DNA of 64,000 nucleotides from Desarmillaria ectypa. Lineage: Eukaryota > Basidiomycota > Agaricomycetes > Agaricales > Physalacriaceae. Location: contig JAUDYN010000005.1 of NCBI GenBank assembly GCA_030407005.1, positions 186,001 through 250,000 of the forward strand, given 5' to 3'. The notes under the pieces are model-generated. The model did not search any database. It saw only the letters and a program-made list of their open reading frames with translations, and was not told where the DNA came from. Below are positions 57,182 to 64,000 of the stretch, in pieces (the stretch's first letter is position 1; every line of letters begins with the position of its first letter). The position numbers and the translations under genes were made by a program.

Positions 57182-57841
57182 ACAAAAAGTTGATTTGAAT
57201 GTTACGGCCGAACTTTGTATCAATAGTATGAATGAGAAAATGTATGTTTTGTAATCAATCATCCGAGCGTGTGCTCGTCTATTGGGCAACAGAGTGACGT
57301 CGTGTGATGATGAATGACGATGATGATGATGATGAATGCGAGGTCGAGAATGGAATTTCGGTCCGACGTAGCTTAGAATAACACGACCACTGCCGCGGCA
57401 TTTTTTATCCCGACTTTCCAGCCAAAGTTGTTGCCAACAGCTGAGGTCGGAGAATCAGCACGCTGGTGGACGCGTAGAAGCCATGGTAGTAGAACGTATG
57501 ACTAATATTCATTCTGGGCAGGCGGCAACTTTCTGGAAACTTTCTCTACGAACATGGATGCATACTTGACATACTGGCTCGAAATGCTCGCCAACACTAT
57601 TCATGAGTGGCCCGACGTCGCCGGAGCGCTCAGGATGTACCTGCCACCCTTGATCGCGTGCGGACAACTCCGACTGTGGGGCGAATCGTTGACCGGACTA
57701 AAACCCTTACCTTCTTTCTTCCATGGATCCTGGGTTGTGGTACGTAGCGAACTTGGTCGTTATTTCCTCCATCTCACCTTTATTCTAGGCAAAGAACATG
57801 GTGAGGGTTGTTTTTGATGGCCACCCACCCTGACTTATCGT
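57182..57841. other. Spacer with an unassigned short ORF
   Basis: A plus-strand frame from 57554 (MDAYLTYWLEMLANTIHEWP) to about 57738 is protein-like and ends at a good donor (GTACGT). I could not join it in frame to the acyltransferase start at 57842, so it may be a separate small gene or part of a 5' leader. Confidence 0.4.
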
Positions 57842-59022
57842 ATGAGTAGGACACAGCTTGCTTCCTTATCTTTGCCTCCAATACCTCCCGATGCTAGGTC
57901 AGCGCTCACGACGAGGACATTTCTGACGATACTTCTACCGCCTTTCCTTTCCTATTATCTCGCAGCGCGTCTCGCGATAAGCGACCGAGCGCTTTCAACT
58001 CGAATTGCCTTTCTTCCCGTAGCACTCTATACCACGTATAAATGCGCCATATCACTCGATCTCGCCCCTGGAGAAGAGAACGTGAGAGAAAGATACCTTA
58101 ACGATGTTTTACTTGTACGTCTACGTAGCGCCACACTTGGAAGCTTGGTGCTCATTTCCTATAGCACTCCATGGTCTTATGCTCCTCACGTATCGTCACT
58201 TGGACCTTCACACGAACCCCACCACATCGACTGGATCTATCTTTTCCTTCGTCGCCTCTCCAACTCTGTCTGAACCTCCGAGGATACGGCTGGAACTGGG
58301 GACCACCGAAAATCCGTGCACCACGAGAATGGCGCCCAACGAGTTCCATCGCTCGCTTCGTTATTGCCACCGTCCTATCCGTCCTATTCCATATGATCAT
58401 TTTCGACATCGTACTCATACAAATCGAATACATCGCCCCAGGAACATGGCAGTCCCCCCGGGGCGCACCCTTCCTCCCACCCTCCGGCTACCCAAACCTC
58501 AAGACTACCTACCTTTCCTTCCTCTCCTTCTTCCTCATATACAACTCTGTTCAGATCATCTACGACGTCTCCACCCTCATCGGTGTCGCCCTCTTCCAGC
58601 AATCACCCAGCGAATGGCCACCTCTCTACGATAACATCATCCTCACAACGTCCCTAGCCCAGTTTTGGGGCCGCAGGTACCACCAGCTCTTCCGGCAGAC
58701 TTTTTTGGGGCCTTTATCGCTCTTACCGCTACCTGAGTTTGTGCAGCTATTTGGAGCTTTTCTGATATCGGGTGTTTTCCACTGCTTAGGGGTGTGGGGG
58801 TATGGTAACGGGGCGCACTGGTGGCCGATGGGAGGGTTCTTTGTGGTCAATTCTCTGGGTATCGTGTTGGAGAGGGCGTGGTCCTATCTCTTTGGGAGGA
58901 AAGTCGGTGGAGTGGCCGGAATGGTGTGGACAATCCTGTGGTTGGCTGGTTGGGGAAATTGGTTATTCGATGAGTACTCGAGGAGGGGTATGATCTATCA
59001 AAGGATATTGTTGCTTTTTTAA
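57842..59022 (+). CDS. MBOAT/wax synthase-like membrane acyltransferase
   Basis: Multi-exon integral membrane protein. It starts MSRTQLASLSLPPIPPDARS, then helices TFLTILLPPFLSYYLAARLA and FLPVALYTTYKCAISL. After introns near 58110-58190 and 58200-58270 comes LRGYGWNWGPPKI, followed by IARFVIATVLSVLFHMIIFD. The active-site blocks are FWGRRYHQLFRQTFLGP and LISGVFHCLGVWGYG with a conserved His. The tail has GMVWTILWLAGWGNWLFDEY and ends ILLLF. This architecture is that of wax synthase-like MBOAT enzymes, which esterify alcohols or terpenoids with acyl-CoA; in mushrooms relatives acetylate secondary metabolites. The acyl donor and acceptor are unknown. The start is the first ATG giving a normal N-terminus for the family. 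Confidence 0.85.
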
Positions 59023-59146
59023 TAATGTACTGTATTCAATAGACTATGTAGCACCATCAGAAAATTCATTCTTCCTTCCTGTTCGCGCGAGCTTGAGAAC
59101 TGCTGATGCCTAATTGAATAATCCTTAAGATACCACTAAAGGCTAT

Positions 59147-59230
59147 GGCTTCCTGGCGCAATGGTAGCGCGTTTGGCTTCGATTGCTAAATGATACCAAA
59201 AGGTTGCAGGTTCGAGTCCTGCGGTGGTCA
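59147..59230 (+). tRNA. tRNA-Arg (TCG anticodon) with intron
   Basis: The acceptor strand GGCTTCC pairs with GGTGGTC (one T-T mismatch), with discriminator A. The D-arm is GCGCAATGGTAGCGC. Anticodon stem TTTGG/CCAAA flanks loop C-T-TCG-A and an intron of about 12 bases (TTGCTAAATGAT). The T-arm is TGCAGGTTCGAGTCCTGCG. The anticodon TCG reads CGA (arginine). The D-arm and the AAAGGTTGCAGG segment match fungal tRNA-Arg. The acceptor mismatch slightly lowers confidence in full function. Confidence 0.85.
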
Positions 59231-59661
59231 TATGTGCGCATAAATATTATTTAGTTTTATTTTGGCCGGGACCTGGGTTGATGATAGGGCGAATATTTTT
59301 GCTGTATGTATGTATGGTCTGGTATGCTTTTTCTCTTCTCGCCCAGACTTATTGGATTATAGACATAAGACATTTTACATTATTTACTCTTTTCCCTACA
59401 ATACAACCAGTGAGAGAACTACACTCATTACCGGAAAAAATCTGGTTGCTCTCAGTCAATGGCTCTCATGCCGGCGTATATGTGTCTTCAATCTTCCGTG
59501 GCCCGACACTGAGAGTCGTTTGCGCTACTGCTCCTGGTACGAGTCGTCGGGTCTTGTCATTCACCTGTTTGTGTTCGCCCTTCAGTTTCATCAGGCTTAT
59601 ATGCAGTTGTCTGCTCCAGTCACTACGAAACGACCTTATCGTATTAGATATTTCATTGACA
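59231..59661. other. Intergenic; no gene recognised
   Basis: Short spacer between tRNA-Arg and the 3' end of the HET gene. Open frames here have no recognisable domain. Confidence 0.5.
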
Positions 59662-61561
59662 TCAACTCAGAGTAACACACGACCATCTGGCCAGCGTGTT
59701 CAGTCTATGTAGTTCGTTCAATCTTTGCAGTTCGTATTCAGGAATTTCGAACACTGATACTTTCTCGAATTTCCAGCGTACCTGCATTCTCCCAACTGCC
59801 CAATGACCCTCCATGACCTGCCACTGTAGTCCGGTGCTGCTTAACAGTGTATATCGATCTTCGGGTATTGGGCACTGGTGGGTGGCGATAATTTGGAATT
59901 TATGAGGCTTGGATCGCCGACCTTGACCTCTGACCGTCAGCTCTCCATGTCGCACTCCTCCTTCTGGGTCTGCTACATCCAACCCTCGCACCCAGCCACT
60001 CGGAATCCAGTGTCCAGTATACTGGTCGGCCTTCGTCTTGTCATCCCAGCGAACCTCAGCGCAGAGGTCCGGGTCGTTGCCAATCGACAGAACGTCCTCA
60101 GTCATGACCTGTTTCCATGATGGTCTCCACGATTTGTCTCCGTTTCCAGGACTTGGATATAAAAAAAGCAGCTGAGCACGATACGGCTTCTGCATCGTGG
60201 TCACCAGCGCCGCCCAGGCATCCTCAACAGACTGCGTCTCGTAGTACGCCGGTATCGTCTTCGACTCCAGAAGAAATGCGAGCCCTGCTACTTTATCCAC
60301 AGGATTCTGCGACACGCGATCCTGCATCTGCGCCAGCGCATCAAATATATAGTCTGAGTAACCACTGGCGTGGAGGTTCCTGAAACACCCCAGTTTCCGA
60401 TACAATGTTCTGAGTCTGTTCTCTGCGTGATGATCCTCCCCGTCTATCTGCATGGCGCTCGACGAAGAGTTACCATCCGTGATCCCACCAACAATCCTAT
60501 CCCTGCTGATCTCTTGTAACGTCCACGCGCGATTGAACCAACACCGCTTGCTTTCCAGGCTGTCTGTTCCAAAACTGAAAGGCAGGCCCAGCCCGCTAAA
60601 GTAGTACACCACCCTCGTAGCCATGAGATAGACGTGTCCGATAGTCGGCACATCGAGCTTCCACTCTTCCTCGCGCAGATCTTCCCTCTGCCCGCCTTTC
60701 TGTCTCAAACAGAGAACATCCAACCACACGTACTCTGCTCCCCAATTCAGCATCTCGATGCGGATGAGGTCCAGGCTGGTGCCTTTGGGGATCGGTACGG
60801 GCCATTCATATCCGTTAATGGGCGTCAGCACATCAGAACGATCTTCCTCGTCCATCCAAGCATGTGATATCGCCCAAATCTTCTTCGGACTTTGGATAAC
60901 CCAGTACGGCACCACTCTGTTACTGTAGAGATCCCAGACACGTCGAGGGGGCGTCTTTGGCTTGTTTATCCGTGAATCAGAGAGCTGTCGCATTTGCTGA
61001 TCTTTCTCTTGGCAGATTTGCACTTTGTCTATCATATCGCACATGCTCTCGTGCCAAAATGGGCGGAGGAGGCCAAATGCGGTGCCAAAATCGTAACCCA
61101 TTGAGACATAAGCGTCAAAAAGAGAATATTGAGAACGGGTGTCTCTCTTGGAGGTTCTGAGGATGCGATTGAGTTCACTGAGAAACCCAGCAGCGTCAAA
61201 ACTGGCGCAGGGTCTATCAGCGTTACAGCGTGGTAGGACGGGATAAGTTGTGCAGGTATAGGTCCGTTGCATTGGAACTTGGATCGATGATACCGCGTCC
61301 GGTTGCTCATTCTCGGTATCAGCGAAGAGAGTGACTTCGTGGAGATTCTGGAGAAGTTCCGTCTATACGTGCATCAGTTAAATACAGCGCATTTCCTTTC
61401 TGTTTGTTCCAGCCCACTTACCCTGGCTTTCAGACGTGTATCATCCTTCCAGTGCTGCACTGTATTGAAAAGCAGCTCTTCAAAAGATAAATTACCTAGC
61501 TGAAATAAGGACATGAAATGAAAGTGGAGTAACGGCACATACCGTTCAAGTTAGAGTCCAT
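59662..61561 (-). CDS. HET-domain protein (heterokaryon incompatibility family)
   Basis: Three exons. Exon 1 (ATG 61561) gives MDSNLNG. Exon 2 gives NLSFEELLFNTVQHWKDDTR. Exon 3 continues TELLQNLHEVTLFADTENEQ and then runs open for about 560 codons to 59662. The HET core is IWAISHAWMDEEDRSD, then GTSLDLIRIEMLNWGAEYVW, then LDVLCLRQ, followed by VPTIGHVYLMATRVVYYFSG and CWFNRAWTLQEISRD. HET domains act in fungal non-self recognition and cell death in ascomycetes; in basidiomycetes such proteins are numerous and mostly uncharacterised. No NACHT, WD or other partner domain is seen. Length is about 590 residues. Confidence 0.9.
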
Positions 61562-64000
61562 ACTTCAGTTGGTCGAGCGGAGAATGAGATGTTAGCCAGT
61601 GAAAGGCGGAGTGGTGTCGAGGTTGTAATTGCTTTGAGATATTTATGGGATCCAGGACTGCGACGGATTACATGCAATAGGCGGCAAGCTGATAGACAAC
61701 GTTGTTCAAGGAATAAACTTTAGACGGTATCCACATGAAGGGGATATCAGAAATAATCCACTGCGACCGGCATCATCTTCCTAACAATTACAAGGACTTG
61801 TGGACGCAGCCGCATGAGAGGCAAACAAGAGTTTATTGTCTGGATTCGCTAGCCGGAATCAGCAATACAAGGTCACTATGCTCGGCAGCAAGTGAGATAC
61901 TATAGTAGGAAACGCCGAGATCACAGATCATGAAGTGGGCAGGAGCCGCTCCCGACGGATGATTACATGACGCCGTGAGGAGGGTACAACACTATTTCTG
62001 CCTTGAAGGGAGGTCGCTATTCCATTGCAGGACAAGCCCATACACAAGGAAACACTACAGCGATAGCTTAGTCTCGAATATGGTAGTGGTGGCAACACGG
62101 CTACGGTATTAGTGGCTATGTGGGCTACACATGGGTTGAATCAGGGTCGATCAAGTATATTGCCATCATCTATTCTTCATTGTTCTTTTTCATCCTCTCT
62201 GACGAATCGCCGATGAGCTGATACAGACAAGACAAGGAATCGTTCAATGGACGCTTCTTAAGCTCCACTCTCGGCGGTTCTCACAACCAGAATTAAACGC
62301 CGCAAGATTGAATATGTTCCTGCTTGGGAGATCTCGGGTATGTGCACGTAGCCGGGCCTCTTCGGCTTTGGGAAAGTGTCGTAAAACGGAGGACGAGAGG
62401 TCACTCTCAGCCTGACCACATCCGCGGTTGAAATGCGGTCAATAATATTCGCTCGGCCGAGCTCTGCAAACGAATGCGCTATTGCCCAAGAGGTCTGCAA
62501 AGATGTTACATGATTCGTACTACCCCCATAGGGAAGGGGACATAAACGGTAACAAAGCCGTAATTATTTGAGGCGCCGGTTTTGAGAAGGAATAATGAAC
62601 TCGGAAACCGAATAATCCATAGCTATGATGCTCCAAGCGTAACATTGAGTTGAGTTGAGAGTCTATCAATCTCTGAGCTGGTGCAGAGTGCATTGGCAAG
62701 AGAAGACGATATGACAGTAATGACTGGTATAAGCCAGTGGCTTAGGAACCTAAATCAATAATTGTTCTCGACTGACCTCGGAGACAGCGGAGATAGTGAC
62801 TTTAGGGAGACCTTCATAACTGAAGAGGCGCCCAATGTGCCTGAAATACATTACAATATTTATTACCTGACTGCTGATATGTTGGCACACGCACCATTAC
62901 GACGTCATGCGGGAGGTAAGAAACTGCGTTTAATACGCGTCAATCGTTTGTCCTAAAACGAAAAAAATTGGCGCGAGTAGTCCGGTCTCAAAAGCGCGTC
63001 TCACCCGCTTTGTGCGAATCGGTAGGCTTTCTATCAAGTGGAGCGTGGATGATGTGCTCAAAAGAAAGGCACTGTGGTAGGAGCCCATATTAACGTAGCT
63101 GGAAACGTCCAGCTCCTGAAGCTCTGCATCCTTCTGTCGATTTCATATAGCTCTGGGCGAGTAAAATTAAACGAATCAGAGATAACTGTAGCTATCATAC
63201 CCAATCCGACGCTCAAAATCTCGCTTGTAACGACAGTGACTGGCTTTGGTGACATAAAACAGAGACTTTGTACGACTCCTTAGTATGCGGTCATGTCTGA
63301 GTTCATATCAACTTTTTCGGGAGAGAAAGAAAGCTGGGAAGGCATATAGCTTACCCCCGTGTCATTTCGTCCTAGTTGAATAGCTCTGCAAGGAACGATA
63401 GTACACAAAACAGTCACTAAGGGAAGCAAAGTGCAGACGTCTGGATAACGATCATTGCTAGAGGCATGCAAGACAACGAGAAGACCGCTCTGCTTACCTC
63501 CAAGCAGAGATGCGACTCCAAACACGGGGAATTTCTCCTTATCCTGGCCATCCGATGGCATATAATAAATATACTGAATTGACTATTCCAGAAGAGTTTC
63601 GACAAGTAAAATATTCAGAGAGGCACGAAAGACAGTAGAGACAAGAAATCTCAGGTAGGAGGTTAGCTGTAAAAGAGATGTGACTTCCGGCTCCATCCGG
63701 CACGGCTTGCCTTCCTGTTCGAACGAAAACCTCGGCGGCTACCGTTGCTCTGATGTTCGTCGTATTCCGGTCTCGAAGACCCCATCTTCTGCTCTTCCTC
63801 CTGGACAATAACTTACGTTTTTGATCACCGAGCCGGCGTAATGCAATAGTTCTCAATTTTGCGACCAATGCTCCGAAGCACGTCAAACGTACAACTACTC
63901 ACCTCTCGATGATGAATTACTGGTGCGATAGCAAGAACTGATGATGAATATAACGATGTGGAAGATGCAGGAAAGAGGCGATGGCAAACCGGTTGAGCTA
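61562..64000. other. Terminal stretch; no confident gene
   Basis: Minus frames at 62258-62500 (MQTSWAIAHSFAELGRANII), 63058-63255, 63280-63561 and 63539-63886 are open but show no recognisable domain. The second and third contain hydrophobic segments and could be exons of a membrane protein running off the window edge. About 62417-62477 is similar to 33157-33212. Confidence 0.4.

Noticed and set aside
57554..57817. Upstream exon of the acyltransferase
   Set aside because: No donor/acceptor pair joined it in frame with MSRTQ at 57842; kept only as an unassigned ORF.
58104..58634. 176-codon plus frame
   Set aside because: Another frame of the acyltransferase exon; the acyltransferase frame carries all family motifs.

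Overview
The window looks like nuclear DNA of a mushroom-forming basidiomycete (Agaricomycetes). Almost every gene is cut by short GT-AG introns of roughly 50-60 bases. The gene set is also typical: F-box and MYND proteins, a HET-domain protein, a DUF3328 (UstYa-like) protein, an MBOAT/wax-synthase-like acyltransferase, an NRPS-like adenylation-thiolation-reductase enzyme, and small heat-shock protein (sHSP) genes with heat-shock elements. I cannot name the species. Exon borders were read by eye from splice signals and protein similarity, so CDS coordinates are genomic spans including introns.

Layout. 0-13 kb: F-box protein, USB1 U6-snRNA phosphodiesterase, an sHSP and an sHSP pseudogene, a zinc alcohol dehydrogenase, an acidic CxxC protein and a secreted carboxylesterase. 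13-18.4 kb: three more sHSP loci (a relic, a frameshifted copy, an intact divergent copy) and an F-box relic. 19.5-25 kb: a short-chain dehydrogenase, tRNA relics, an intron-containing tRNA-Ser(AGA) and an orphan small ORF. 25-35 kb: an NRPS-like reductase divergent from an allantoate-permease-type MFS transporter, a zinc-finger remnant and an intact C2H2 protein. 37-40 kb: a TPR-Kelch-MYND protein. 41-53 kb: a DUF3328/UstYa-like gene, a signal-peptide ORF followed by a ~180-bp tandem array of mini-exons coding for Y-x-N-G-P-x-[ST]-Y-W peptides, a decayed transporter tail, an intact sugar-porter MFS gene, a seven-helix membrane protein and a cytochrome P450. 54-62 kb: a MYND protein, the best-preserved sHSP gene with a perfect heat-shock element, an MBOAT acyltransferase, tRNA-Arg(TCG) and a HET protein. 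No confident gene after 61.6 kb.

Two systems stand out. The first is the 41-53 kb neighbourhood. A UstYa-like oxidase, a secreted repeat peptide with Tyr/Trp-containing cores, a transporter and a P450 resemble a fungal ribosomal-peptide (dikaritin-like) locus, but the precursor array shows lesions and lacks classic Lys-Arg Kex2 sites. The second is the sHSP family: six loci in 64 kb at every stage from intact to relic, showing duplication and loss in one view. The NRPS-like enzyme and its divergent transporter form a possible third small metabolic module.
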